Shown here one piece after another: positions 1-9,622 of a stretch of DNA of 64,000 bases (positions are counted from its first letter, which is position 1; each line of letters starts with the position of its first letter). The DNA comes from Bacteroidota bacterium. GTDB lineage: Bacteria; Bacteroidota; Bacteroidia; Chitinophagales; Chitinophagaceae. A program made the position numbers and the translations under genes. The stretch is taken from positions 62,001-126,000 of the forward strand of contig JAFEAE010000001.1 in NCBI GenBank assembly GCA_018266575.1. The letters run 5' to 3'. Under the pieces are notes generated by a model. The model did no database searches, was not told the origin of the DNA, and was given only the letters and a program-made list of their open reading frames with translations.

Positions 1-254
<254 letters not shown>

Positions 255-266
255 TTATTTGCGCAG

Positions 267-298
267 CAAAAGTACTTGACGCCCTTGTTCTTTCCAAA
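267..298 (-). promoter_or_regulatory. Bacteroidota-type promoter of mdh
   Basis: On the minus strand a TTTG (-33 box) is followed after 20 bases by TACTTTTG, a perfect match to the TAnnTTTG -7 box used by the Bacteroidota primary sigma factor. It lies about 36 bases before the mdh ATG. This is one of the clearest textbook promoters in the window. Confidence 0.7.
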
Positions 299-385
299 AT
301 AGAATCAGCGGCAACTCATAGAATTAATGTTTCGTTTTTATTGTAAACCAGTTGCGATAAGGGTTAGGTTAATTTGAAAGTATTT

Positions 386-456
386 CACGAAGAGGCGCAG
401 AGAACGCTGAGAAATCAAATATCATTAATACTCTGCGTCCATTGCGCCTCTGTGCG
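386..456. repeat. imperfect inverted repeat of the GGCGCAGAG phrase
   Basis: The arm at 386-411 contains GAGGCGCAGAGAACGC and the arm at 431-456 contains CTCTGCG and GCGCCTC, giving an imperfect hairpin about 70 bp long in the gap between mdh and ribBA. It belongs to a wider class of low-complexity self-complementary phrases seen in several gaps of this window. The rest of the 231-540 gap shows only the mdh and ribBA promoters. Confidence 0.55.
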
Positions 457-515
457 AATTCAAAATGATCTGCTACCCATAAGGATAGCATTAAACCTTT
501 ATGTTTTGCAATTGT

Positions 516-523
516 TATCTTTG
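516..523 (+). promoter_or_regulatory. putative -7 box of ribBA
   Basis: TATCTTTG matches TAnnTTTG and lies 17 bases before the ribBA ATG. No convincing TTTG box is found at the right distance upstream, so this is a tentative call. I see no FMN riboswitch in the leader, which is too short to hold one. Confidence 0.35.
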
Positions 524-540
524 CAGTTAAATTTTTACTG

Positions 541-1740
541 ATGTTAGATACTATTGAAAGTGCGATTGAAGATATAAAAAGGGGAAAATTAGTGATTGTG
601 GTAGATGATGAAGACCGCGAGAACGAAGGCGACTTTATTACTGCTGCTGAAAATATAACTCCCGAACTGATCAATTTCATGAGCAAACACGGAAGGGGTT
701 TGATTTGTGCACCACTCGTGGAAGAACGCTGCGATGAACTGGAACTGGAACTGATGGTAAATAATAATACGGCATTACATGAAACGGCTTTCACTGTATC
801 CGTTGATTTATTAGGTCATGGATGTACAACCGGGATCTCAGCACACGACCGTGCAAAAACAATTCTTGCATTAGTTGATAAATCCACAAGGCCGGAAGAT
901 TTAGGCCGCCCTGGGCATATTTTTCCTTTGCGTGCAAAAAACGGCGGTGTATTAAGAAGGGCCGGTCACACAGAAGCAACCATAGACCTGGCAAGGCTTG
1001 CAGGCTTTAGCGCATCAGGAGTTTTAGTAGAAATTATGAACGAAGACGGAACAATGGCACGCCTGCCTGAATTAAAAGTGATCGCAAAAAAATTCGATTG
1101 TAAATTGGTTTCGATAAAAGATCTGATCGAATATCGTTTGAAAACAGATTCACTGATCGAAGAAATTGTTCGGGTAGATATGCCGACTCAATACGGACAT
1201 TTTAAATTGATCGCTTTCAAAGAAAAAAATACTTCGAACGAACATCTCGCATTAATAAAAGGCGAATGGAAAAAAGATGAACCGGTTTTAGTGCGTGTAC
1301 ACTCTTCTTGCTTTACCGGTGATATTTTGGGATCGCTTCGCTGTGATTGCGGCGAACAATTGCACAAAGCCATGCAAATGGTAGAAGCAAAAGGTACCGG
1401 CGTGATTTTATATATGAACCAGGAAGGGCGTGGAATTGGATTGGTGAATAAATTAAAAGCATACAAACTTCAGGAGAATGGGATGGATACTGTAGAAGCG
1501 AATCTGCATTTAGGTTTCCCGATGGATAAAAGGGATTATGGAGTTGGTGCACAAATACTGCGCTATCTCGGCGTGACAAAAATCAACCTCATCAGCAATA
1601 ATCCTAAAAAGCGTGCGGGCTTATTAGGTTACGGATTGGAAATCGTAGACACGGTTCCGATCGAAGTAGCACCAAATCCGCACAATGAAAAATACCTGCA
1701 GACAAAACGCGACAAACTTGGTCATCAAATACTAAAATAA
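541..1740 (+). CDS. ribBA: bifunctional DHBP synthase / GTP cyclohydrolase II
   Basis: Fused riboflavin enzyme of 399 residues, the usual length. Residues about 1-200 are 3,4-dihydroxy-2-butanone-4-phosphate synthase, with the acidic loop [11 protein letters not shown] (22-32) and [16 protein letters not shown], which bind ribulose 5-phosphate and Mg2+. Residues about 205-399 are GTP cyclohydrolase II, with the zinc cysteines in [18 protein letters not shown] and the GTP-binding NQEGRGIGL. It supplies both precursors of the lumazine synthase reaction. All key motifs are intact in both halves. It is convergent with the tamB-like gene, 14 bases apart, and no other riboflavin gene is nearby. Confidence 0.97.
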   Translation: MLDTIESAIEDIKRGKLVIVVDDEDRENEGDFITAAENITPELINFMSKHGRGLICAPLVEERCDELELELMVNNNTALHETAFTVSVDLLGHGCTTGISAHDRAKTILALVDKSTRPEDLGRPGHIFPLRAKNGGVLRRAGHTEATIDLARLAGFSASGVLVEIMNEDGTMARLPELKVIAKKFDCKLVSIKDLIEYRLKTDSLIEEIVRVDMPTQYGHFKLIAFKEKNTSNEHLALIKGEWKKDEPVLVRVHSSCFTGDILGSLRCDCGEQLHKAMQMVEAKGTGVILYMNQEGRGIGLVNKLKAYKLQENGMDTVEANLHLGFPMDKRDYGVGAQILRYLGVTKINLISNNPKKRAGLLGYGLEIVDTVPIEVAPNPHNEKYLQTKRDKLGHQILK

Positions 1741-1754
1741 TTTTTTTCAGATGA

Positions 1755-4700
1755 TTATTGACTTCCATTATCAGCCGGAGGTGGCGGTGGAACAGGTTTC
1801 GGTTTGTCTTTCTTTTTCTTCTTGAATAATTCATCGAAGCGGTCAAAATCTTTGGAATAAGATATGCTTCCGCCGGAACGGTTTTCCGTGTGGTTTGCTA
1901 CGGAAAGATAGTTGTATGAATCGCGGTAAAATAAACTTAGTGTAAATCTTCCATCGGGAGTTACTTTATATTCCATCGTGAAATCTGGCAGGAATTGAAA
2001 TGCAGAAGCCTGTGCCTGCGCAGCGCTTAAACCAAAATCCAATGCGCTTCCGAAAATAAAAGTCAGGCGTTCATTCAAAAAACTTTTTCCTATGGAAAGA
2101 TTAAGGTTCGTTCTGTCGTAGTTAACTTTCGTCGGATCAACACCCTCCAAATAATTACTTCCATTATACAATGTAGTATTGAAGTTTACTTTAATGCTTG
2201 GGTCTCTGAATACTTTCTGAAAGAAATTAGAGAACTGCCTGTTGAACACATTTGATATAACCCCGGAAATACTATTTACAACAGCTCCGGTAAGTGCAGT
2301 TGTTGCATCAAACGCAGTTGTGGTCATAGGTGCAAATTGATTGAACACCAGCAAAAACGAAACCTGTTTATTTAATTCATTTTTATCCCGCTGAATTGTT
2401 TGCAACAATCCCATTGTATAGGTATCGTTTTTCAATTGGCTGTTTGCTGGTAGCTCTATATCAAAGTCAATTTTCGGTGAAGTAAGGCTTTCTGTAAGTT
2501 TTGCAATCACAAGCACCGGTCCTCTATATGATTTTGCATTCAGGCTTGATTTATCTAAGCTTGACTGATCCAGTACACCAAGGTCTGTGAAGCGTACATT
2601 TTCCGCTTCATAGATTGCTTCAATATTAATATTCGCGTTGTACGGATTGCCCGACCATTGAATGTAATTGTCGGCATTATTATTAAATGTAAACGGTTTT
2701 CTTATTAAGGATTGAAACGTGAAATTGTAACTTCCTTTATCAATATCATATCTTCCATTGATTGTTAAATCCTCATTTGTTCCAACACGTATATGCAAAT
2801 TGCCATGGCCGTTTGCCTTGATCACATCGTTTGTCAGCGGATCAAGTACTACATATACCGTTGCATAATTATTTGCTGTAACATTAAGGTTCATGGTAAG
2901 GTTCGTTCCCTGTTTGTTGCTTACATTCTTCATCTCAGTTCCATACACTTTCCAGACTATAAAATCAGCCTCGCCACTTTCCCGGCTCACCGATGGGGGC
3001 AAAACCAATGTTGAACTGTCAGTAGGCTCGCCACTGATATTCATGATCATGTTTTCCTGTTTGCCCGTCAATGTGAAATTTGCTTTGCCAATTACTTTTC
3101 CATAGAACTGGTTATTGTCAACCAGTTTTGTATTCAACAGCAAAAGCTTGTTGGTATTGATCGCAAAATCATAAGAAAGATTGCCGAACGATTGATGATT
3201 TAATCTTGCCCGTGTAACCTGTCCTTTATGCCCAAGTGTATCTTGTATTTCGAAAGACCCAAAATCAATATACCCATCTTCCATATCCACGTTGGCAAAT
3301 GGAATTTTATACGTACACTGCGTGTAAATAACTTTCATTTTGCCATCACGTAGCTGAAGCTTGCCAATATATTTTAATTGATTTCCCGGCCCTGCGATTT
3401 GTAACTTGCCCGAAGCATAACCGGATATATTTGTGAAAACAGAATTAAGGTATTTTTCAAGAAGGTCAATCTTTGTGTCTTTTAAATTGAGTGTGATATT
3501 GACAGGTTGTACAGATGCGCTATCCCTCGTATTAATAACTGCATTCAGATCGAACTGGTAATTTTTATTATCCGAATTTACTTGTGCATTTACCAGGCCG
3601 CTTGTTTTATCATAGTTCCCTGTTATATCAATTTTTCCGAGTGAATCATCATTAAGCCGGAATTGTTCTGTACGACCGCTGAATGTAATATTTTGTTTCG
3701 CGCCAAAGGGATCAGCGATTTCGGTTGTGCCTGTCAGTAATCCTTCAAGCCTGTCGCCTTTTACAAAGTATGGGGTAAAATCTCCGATATTTATTTTTTT
3801 CAGATCAATGTGTACATCATTCCAGTTTCCTTGTGTTGAAGGGTGTGTTGTGATGAGTACTTGCTGCTCGTCGCTATAAATACGCAGGTTATTGGCGGCT
3901 GCTATACTGTTGCTGATCACCAACTCTCCATCTTTGTCTATAGTCCAGTTTTTACTGTTCACATCAAATGTGGATGGTTTGAATTTGATGCGTACCCCAT
4001 CCCGCAACGTTTTTACCTGTGCCGCAATATTTGCAGAGTTCAGTGTTTGGTTGGCGCTCGTAGTGATCTTTACATCCGATACATCTGCGGCAGAATGCAA
4101 TTGAATATGTGTAGAGGGAAAATGTAAACTGTCGTTCACATATACTTCACCGATAGTTGCATCGGACGATAAACTATCTAAGTTCCCGTTTCCTTTAAGG
4201 TTTACGTTGTAAAAAGAAATGTTTTTATAACTGAATTGCGGCACTTCAGCATTCAAATCAAACAAATTTTCTTTTGTATTGATACGCCCGCTGATGGTTG
4301 TATTGTTGAAGCCTCTTGTATTTTTTTCAAACAGGTCTATATAATCATCTACTTTTTTTGTGGTGATTACAAAACTGAAATTCTGGTTCGCCAGTTTTGT
4401 TTTCACAGGTTTTATATAACTGGGATAATATTTGTTCAGGAAAGTCTGAAATGCTGCAGGAAGTTCGCTGATAGAAAATTCACCAACAAGTGCTGCATCG
4501 AACTCATTACTTTCTACAGTGATCGTTTTATTATTATCAACAACGCTGGACTCAACAGTTAGCGAATCGAAAGATATGCGTTCGCCATTTTTAAAAATGG
4601 CACCTTCGTAAATGCGTGCTGTGCCCAAAAAGTTATCGACAGTATTCCCGGTAAAATTGAAAAGCACTTTACCGTTGAACTCTATCTGCTCTTTTGTGAA

Positions 4701-6743
4701 ATTTAATTTTTTGAAATCAGCTTGCGCGATCTGCGCATTAAAATCAAATTTCGGAACATTGGTACTGAAGTCGATCAAACCATTGAGTTGCGCCTGAAGG
4801 TTCGGGTCGTTTGAAACAAGGTGGCCGTTAAATTTACGTTTTGCTATTGCTCCATTCACAGCAATATCCTGGTAGGTATAATCATTAAAATGTAAATTGT
4901 GTATGTTGCCATCTAATGCTGCGTTTAATGTTTTTGCGCTGAGCCCTGTGCCGTTTACTTTTCCGGAAAAAGAAATTTCACCCAACGCATCATTATCTAA
5001 AAATTTTCCGAGATCAAAATCTTCTGTATTTAGTGTACCAAAATAACTGCTCACTTTATTATCCGGCAATTTCATATTCACATCCGTGACAAGGGTGCCG
5101 AGATTGGTTTCAATGGTTCCGTTGGTAACAAAATCTTTTATATAACCATTGAAGGTGCCTTTAAAACGCAGGTATTCGATTAGGTCAAGGCGAGGTTGCG
5201 TAACCGTTTTCAGTTGCGGTATCAGCGTTACCATGTCTTTATAATTCGTGCGGAATTCATTCGATCGGAATTCGATCTTAGTGCTATCAATATCAGGCAA
5301 ACCTTTCATGTGGATGTCGCCATTAAGCAAGGTGTTTTTTCCCGCAGCAATAAGCACATTTCTGCCACGCAAGTCAGCAACCGGGCCTGCAATAATTCCG
5401 GTGAGGTGAATATTTTTTTTCCAGTCTTTTAATTCCGGTGCGAAATAAGCGATATCATCGCTGTCAACATCTGCATCTGTAAAATCCCCTTCCATGTTTA
5501 CCTTCGTAACAAAGTCAGACATGTCATCAAAACTTTTATAACGCATCGCAAAAAAATTACGCAAATGGCTTTTGTTGGTTTGCAGGTCAAGTTTTGCAAA
5601 CTCCATCGCTTCCGGAAAAACTTTTATCTGTGCAGCTAATTTTCTAACGGTAATGCCACTACGCTCTTTTGTGCTCAACTGCATTTGTGCGATAACGGTG
5701 TCTTTATAAAAATGTACATTCTTAAAATCCCAGTTGATGGATGAAAAATAAATATGATGGCCGTCAAAATACGGATCAGGTTTTTCGCCATCAATTTTAT
5801 TGTCCTGGAATGTTCCGTTTTTGATGATACCTGATTTCAATATAATGTCCCATCCTGCAGCATTCCAGCGTAAATGGTCCGGGTCGTTTTTAATTTCTGC
5901 TGTATCTGCAGGTGGCGGATATGGCCTCCGCCCGGTATAATTCGAAATAGCAAATGAAGGTTCTGTAAATTCCAAAAGGTTGATGTTTGCTCTTTTTCTG
6001 GTCAAATCAATTTCATCTGCATCTGCCAATAATGAAGCAAGGCGAAGCTCCATATCTTCCCCGCGCCACTCATCTTTTTTCAATAAATGAATATTGTTCA
6101 ACTGTATTTTCTTCAGGTGTAATTCAATTCCCGACGACGTATCCTTTTTTTTCGGCCCTGCAAAATAATCGGCGATGAACTGGTAATTCCAGACGGAATC
6201 TTTTCGCTGCAATTTTATCGTTGCATCGGTTAACCCGATATACTGCAGTTCAATGGATTTTTTTGTAAAGAACCAGTCGGTGATGTTTACACGAAACTGC
6301 CCTGCATAAACAAGCGTGTCGTTATTGCGGTCGCGTACCAACGCATCACGCAATATCATTTTATTGAAGAATGAAAAACTTACCCGGCGGATGCTTATTT
6401 CAGTATGAAGGCTTTTGGAAAGTTTACCGGCTGCCGTTGATACCAGCCAGGTTTGTACCGGGGTGGTTTGTATCAATATTCCAATAACCAGGAAAAAAAG
6501 AATGGTGGTAATTGCAGATATCTTTGTGGTTACTTTTGCCAGTAACCATAGGGAAGCGGCAAATAAAATTCCGTACACTACTGATTTCCGATCGATAGCC
6601 TGTGCCAAGAGCCACAATGCCAGAAGAAAAAACAATAAGGTTAGGACTATATGCCCGGATATTTTTAACGCCTTTTTCAGTGGTTGGGAATTAGGATTTG
6701 TAAAAATAGCGAATCGCTGAACTAAGTGCAAATTCAATACCAA
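1755..6743 (-). CDS. TamB-like translocation/assembly module protein
   Basis: Very long protein (1662 residues). Two or three hydrophobic segments within the first 95 residues anchor it in the inner membrane. A long beta-rich repetitive body follows, and the C-terminal DUF490/TamB region (roughly 1250-1600) contains the typical LTGKQENMIMNISG and TINGRYDIDKGSYNF stretches. The tail is lysine- and proline-rich. TamB-type proteins form a periplasm-spanning groove that moves phospholipid or assists outer-membrane protein assembly, usually with a BamA-like partner; none is visible here. The open frame contains no ATG near its 5' end and the first usable codon is TTG at 6743, so the exact start is uncertain. 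Confidence 0.85.
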   Translation of the reverse strand: MVLNLHLVQRFAIFTNPNSQPLKKALKISGHIVLTLLFFLLALWLLAQAIDRKSVVYGILFAASLWLLAKVTTKISAITTILFFLVIGILIQTTPVQTWLVSTAAGKLSKSLHTEISIRRVSFSFFNKMILRDALVRDRNNDTLVYAGQFRVNITDWFFTKKSIELQYIGLTDATIKLQRKDSVWNYQFIADYFAGPKKKDTSSGIELHLKKIQLNNIHLLKKDEWRGEDMELRLASLLADADEIDLTRKRANINLLEFTEPSFAISNYTGRRPYPPPADTAEIKNDPDHLRWNAAGWDIILKSGIIKNGTFQDNKIDGEKPDPYFDGHHIYFSSINWDFKNVHFYKDTVIAQMQLSTKERSGITVRKLAAQIKVFPEAMEFAKLDLQTNKSHLRNFFAMRYKSFDDMSDFVTKVNMEGDFTDADVDSDDIAYFAPELKDWKKNIHLTGIIAGPVADLRGRNVLIAAGKNTLLNGDIHMKGLPDIDSTKIEFRSNEFRTNYKDMVTLIPQLKTVTQPRLDLIEYLRFKGTFNGYIKDFVTNGTIETNLGTLVTDVNMKLPDNKVSSYFGTLNTEDFDLGKFLDNDALGEISFSGKVNGTGLSAKTLNAALDGNIHNLHFNDYTYQDIAVNGAIAKRKFNGHLVSNDPNLQAQLNGLIDFSTNVPKFDFNAQIAQADFKKLNFTKEQIEFNGKVLFNFTGNTVDNFLGTARIYEGAIFKNGERISFDSLTVESSVVDNNKTITVESNEFDAALVGEFSISELPAAFQTFLNKYYPSYIKPVKTKLANQNFSFVITTKKVDDYIDLFEKNTRGFNNTTISGRINTKENLFDLNAEVPQFSYKNISFYNVNLKGNGNLDSLSSDATIGEVYVNDSLHFPSTHIQLHSAADVSDVKITTSANQTLNSANIAAQVKTLRDGVRIKFKPSTFDVNSKNWTIDKDGELVISNSIAAANNLRIYSDEQQVLITTHPSTQGNWNDVHIDLKKINIGDFTPYFVKGDRLEGLLTGTTEIADPFGAKQNITFSGRTEQFRLNDDSLGKIDITGNYDKTSGLVNAQVNSDNKNYQFDLNAVINTRDSASVQPVNITLNLKDTKIDLLEKYLNSVFTNISGYASGKLQIAGPGNQLKYIGKLQLRDGKMKVIYTQCTYKIPFANVDMEDGYIDFGSFEIQDTLGHKGQVTRARLNHQSFGNLSYDFAINTNKLLLLNTKLVDNNQFYGKVIGKANFTLTGKQENMIMNISGEPTDSSTLVLPPSVSRESGEADFIVWKVYGTEMKNVSNKQGTNLTMNLNVTANNYATVYVVLDPLTNDVIKANGHGNLHIRVGTNEDLTINGRYDIDKGSYNFTFQSLIRKPFTFNNNADNYIQWSGNPYNANINIEAIYEAENVRFTDLGVLDQSSLDKSSLNAKSYRGPVLVIAKLTESLTSPKIDFDIELPANSQLKNDTYTMGLLQTIQRDKNELNKQVSFLLVFNQFAPMTTTAFDATTALTGAVVNSISGVISNVFNRQFSNFFQKVFRDPSIKVNFNTTLYNGSNYLEGVDPTKVNYDRTNLNLSIGKSFLNERLTFIFGSALDFGLSAAQAQASAFQFLPDFTMEYKVTPDGRFTLSLFYRDSYNYLSVANHTENRSGGSISYSKDFDRFDELFKKKKKDKPKPVPPPPPADNGSQ

Positions 6744-6802
6744 AGCCGGGCTTAAAGCCTGCTGACGTGTACAAATTTGTTAAAATGTTTTGAGAGTGAG
6801 CG

Positions 6803-6824
6803 GTAAGCAGTAAACAGTAAGCGG
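6803..6824 (+). repeat. short GTAAG-phrase repeat
   Basis: GTAAGCAGTAAACAGTAAGC is a three-fold near-tandem of an AGTAARC word in the gap before tamB. The same style of word repetition recurs near 27513-27539. Confidence 0.45.
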
Positions 6825-6936
6825 AAAATAGTTCACAAAAGGCAGTTTAAAGTTTGTATATCCAAAGAGTAAACGCACCCTAATTATCACTAACAACCTG
6901 CACTTACCACTTTTTATTTATGTAACCAGCGATAGA

Positions 6937-7010
6937 ACTACTATTAAGCATTGTTGCGTCGCACCTGCCTACCGCAGGCAGGCTCTTGTGCGGCAACAAT
7001 GCTATTGAGC
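6937..7010 (+). repeat. 55-bp interspersed repeat, copy A, carrying a 19-bp palindromic insertion
   Basis: Without its 19-bp insert this segment is 55 bp and aligns end to end with the reverse complement of 25464-25518 (about ten mismatches), sharing ACTACTATTAAGCAT at one end and CTATTGAGC at the other. A more divergent copy lies at 30341-30384. The core can fold through ATTGTTGC/GCAACAAT arms. No coding capacity. The rest of the 6744-7195 gap holds a GTAAG phrase repeat, this element and a hairpin at 7016-7046; I see no gene. Confidence 0.7.
6964..6982. repeat. 19-bp palindromic insertion (CCTGCCT...AGGCAGG)
   Basis: CCTGCCTACCGCAGGCAGG has a perfect 7-bp stem. It interrupts the 55-bp repeat exactly, as shown by the uninterrupted copy at 25464-25518. 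A sister palindrome sits inside the tRNA-Leu remnant at 29135-29154. Confidence 0.75.
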
Positions 7011-7015
7011 GCTTC

Positions 7016-7046
7016 ATCATCCGATGGCTCCAGGCCATCGGATGAT
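7016..7046. repeat. 31-bp hairpin repeat, copy 1
   Basis: Perfect 13-bp stem ATCATCCGATGGC / GCCATCGGATGAT with a 5-base loop. A second 31-bp version with six differences is at 20476-20506. No T-run follows on either strand, so a terminator role is not supported. Confidence 0.6.
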
Positions 7047-7195
7047 TTGAACCGCAGAAATTATTCGGCAGCTATTTGTCTATGTTTCTATGTGGTTAAT
7101 TCTTCGATCATCTGAGAAATTAAAATCAATAAACACTTTTGCTGTCATTGATGTCGATGTTAGTGTTCTTCAGGTAACAAATAACTTACAACTTG

Positions 7196-7732
7196 CTACT
7201 TCTTCCCTGTCATCCCTTTATTAAATTCTTCCGATTTTCCTTTTGGTATAGATAAGTTTTGCCAGTCATTTCCCTTAATGATTTTAGCAGCATAAAGAAT
7301 TTGCCCCACATGATGCGGGTAATGCGCCAACTGCCGGTTGATCGCATCAATTGCTGAAAGCGGTTCGCTGCGGATATAAATAGTTTTTAAAAGATCATCT
7401 TCCGTTAACGAATGCAAAGTGTCCAACATGCATTTCCATCCTTTTTCCCATAATGCAATAAGCTGTTCTTTATTCAATTTTTGTTCATCAAATTCTGTGT
7501 CGCGGTTGCGCCATTCCTTTTCTCCGTCTTCAGTCAAAAAATTTGTCCATCGGCTCAGCATATTTCCACTAACATGTTGAATGATCACTGCAATACTGTT
7601 CGATACTTCATTTGGTGCATAATGAAAATCTTCATCGTTCAACTGAACAAATGTTTTATCCCCAAGCGTTTTGTAAGTCAATAATCTTTTTATCGCAGAA
7701 TCGAGATAAATATTTCCTAATGACGATGCCAT
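7196..7732 (-). CDS. DinB-like protein (DUF1572 family)
   Basis: 178-residue soluble protein of the DinB/YfiT four-helix fold, DUF1572 branch. The family metal-site histidines are plausible in IIQHVSGNMLSRW near residue 50 and in QLAHYPHHVGQILYAAKII near residue 140, giving the usual three-His pattern. Members are putative metal-dependent transferases or detoxification proteins; no substrate can be read from the sequence. It lies 58 bases downstream of ggt on the same strand, close enough for co-transcription but without overlap. The N-terminus MASSLGNIYLDSAIKRLL is a normal DUF1572 start. Confidence 0.75.
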   Translation of the reverse strand: MASSLGNIYLDSAIKRLLTYKTLGDKTFVQLNDEDFHYAPNEVSNSIAVIIQHVSGNMLSRWTNFLTEDGEKEWRNRDTEFDEQKLNKEQLIALWEKGWKCMLDTLHSLTEDDLLKTIYIRSEPLSAIDAINRQLAHYPHHVGQILYAAKIIKGNDWQNLSIPKGKSEEFNKGMTGKK

Positions 7733-7790
7733 AATTTTAAAATTTAATTTTCAACATCAATCATCAATCAACAACCATCTGACATCAGTT

Positions 7791-9500
7791 TCAAAATCCT
7801 TCAGCCGTATCATCCCCGCGTTTATCACCCACAGCAATGATTTTTCCGTCTGAAATTTTTATTACCTCTGTTCTTCCGATCGCTTCACGTTGTTTTATCT
7901 GGTACCCCATTTTTTGTAGTTCCTCACGCACGTTCATCGGAAAATCTTTTTCAACAAACAAAATATCGGGTAACCATTGGTGATGGAATTTTGGTGCATT
8001 CACTGCATCTTCCGGGCTCATATCAAATTCAATAATATCCACGATCGTTTGGAATACGGATGTAGTAATGGTTGTGCCACCCGGTGTGCCGACAATTAAG
8101 TACGGTTTTTCGTTCTTTAATACTACAGACGGTGTCATTGAGCTCAACATTCTTTTGTTTGCTGCAATTGCATTTGCTTCTCCGCCTACGGCGCCATACA
8201 TATTCGGCACTCCGGGTTTAATGCTGAAATCATCCATTTCATTGTTTAATAGAAAACCTGCGCCCCCAACAACGGTTGCACTTCCATATTCACCATTTAA
8301 TGTGGTGGTGATAGAAATACAATTGCCTTCGTTATCGTATACATTAAGATGTGTTGTTTCTTCACTTTCTTTTTGTATAATACCCGACTGAATATCTTTG
8401 CTATTACCTGCTTTATCGGGGTTGTATAATTTCATTCTCTCAGCAACATATTCATCGCTTGTTAATGTTTTTACCGGCACTTTCACAAAATCTTTGTCGC
8501 CAAGATATTTTGCACGGTCAGCATACGAAAGGCGCTCCACTTCCGTCATTAAATGAACAGCTTTCACCGATTCAAAACCAAAACTTTTCAACGGTTGGTT
8601 TTCTATCATTTTCATCATCTGCGGCAACAACACGCCACCGCTGCTCGGCAATGGCATTGTAACGATAGTATAATCTCTCTTGTAATTGAAAACTACTGCA
8701 TCACGTTCTATAGCCTGGTAGTTTTTCAGATCCTCATGGGTGATAATTCCTTTGCTGCGTTTCATTTCATTTACGATGAGGTCTGCAGTTTCACCTTCAT
8801 AAAATCCTTTCGCTCCGTTATCACGGATACGTATAAGCGTTTTTGCAAGTTCTTTCTGCACCAATGTATCTCCGGTTTTCCATCCGCCTTTTTTTACAAA
8901 AACCGGGGTGACGCTATTATACTTCATAAAATCTTTCTGGTATTCATTCAATGTTCTTGCTTCTCGCTCGCTAATGACATACCCTTTTTCAGCAAGATCA
9001 ATGGCAGGTTGAATCAGCTCTTTAAAAGGAAGTTTCCCGTATTTCGATTCTGCAAACAACCCTGCAATTGTTCCGGGTACGCCGGTTGATAAAGTACCGT
9101 TCTGGCTTAAATTCGTTTGCACATTCCCGTTAGCATCGAGGTACATATCGCGGTTTGCGTTGCCCGGCGCTTTTTCCCGGAAATCGATAGCAATATTTTT
9201 TCCGTTTGCAAGATGTGCAACCGTAAAACCGCCTCCGCCAATATTTCCTGCACCGGGATAAACTACTGCAAGTGCAAGCTGTGTGGCAATTGCCGCATCA
9301 AAAGCATTGCCTCCTTTTTTCAATATTTGTACACCCACCTGGCTTGCCAATGGATGGGCAGATACTACCGCCCCATGCGTGCATTCAATTTTTTTGCGAA
9401 CAGAATATTTATAAGGATTGATTGCAGTTTGGGCAAGCATTAAAACCGGCGCAGCCACCAAAAAAAATATTGTTGAACAGGCAGTAATTTTCTTGATCAT
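7791..9500 (-). CDS. ggt: gamma-glutamyltransferase
   Basis: 569-residue precursor, the usual family length. A hydrophobic signal (IFFLVAAPVLMLAQ) directs it to the periplasm. The conserved large-subunit start includes GGNAFDAAIATQLALAVV and GNIGGGGF. The autoprocessing site is ETTHLNVYDNEGN: the first Thr of TTH becomes the N-terminal nucleophile of the small subunit. The oxyanion and substrate elements SSMTPS and GTPGGTTITTSVFQ follow. It cleaves the gamma-glutamyl bond of glutathione and related peptides. All catalytic residues are present. A DinB-like gene follows 58 bases downstream on the same strand. Confidence 0.95.
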   Translation of the reverse strand: MIKKITACSTIFFLVAAPVLMLAQTAINPYKYSVRKKIECTHGAVVSAHPLASQVGVQILKKGGNAFDAAIATQLALAVVYPGAGNIGGGGFTVAHLANGKNIAIDFREKAPGNANRDMYLDANGNVQTNLSQNGTLSTGVPGTIAGLFAESKYGKLPFKELIQPAIDLAEKGYVISEREARTLNEYQKDFMKYNSVTPVFVKKGGWKTGDTLVQKELAKTLIRIRDNGAKGFYEGETADLIVNEMKRSKGIITHEDLKNYQAIERDAVVFNYKRDYTIVTMPLPSSGGVLLPQMMKMIENQPLKSFGFESVKAVHLMTEVERLSYADRAKYLGDKDFVKVPVKTLTSDEYVAERMKLYNPDKAGNSKDIQSGIIQKESEETTHLNVYDNEGNCISITTTLNGEYGSATVVGGAGFLLNNEMDDFSIKPGVPNMYGAVGGEANAIAANKRMLSSMTPSVVLKNEKPYLIVGTPGGTTITTSVFQTIVDIIEFDMSPEDAVNAPKFHHQWLPDILFVEKDFPMNVREELQKMGYQIKQREAIGRTEVIKISDGKIIAVGDKRGDDTAEGF

Positions 9501-9622
9501 ACAATTGAATGTTTAATCATAAAAATACATAAGTAAAATTATATTCGGTTACACTACTGTTATATAAGAACGGCTTTTTTTATTTTACTGCTTTGCTTAT
9601 TTTCACTGTTTATTTTATTAAC

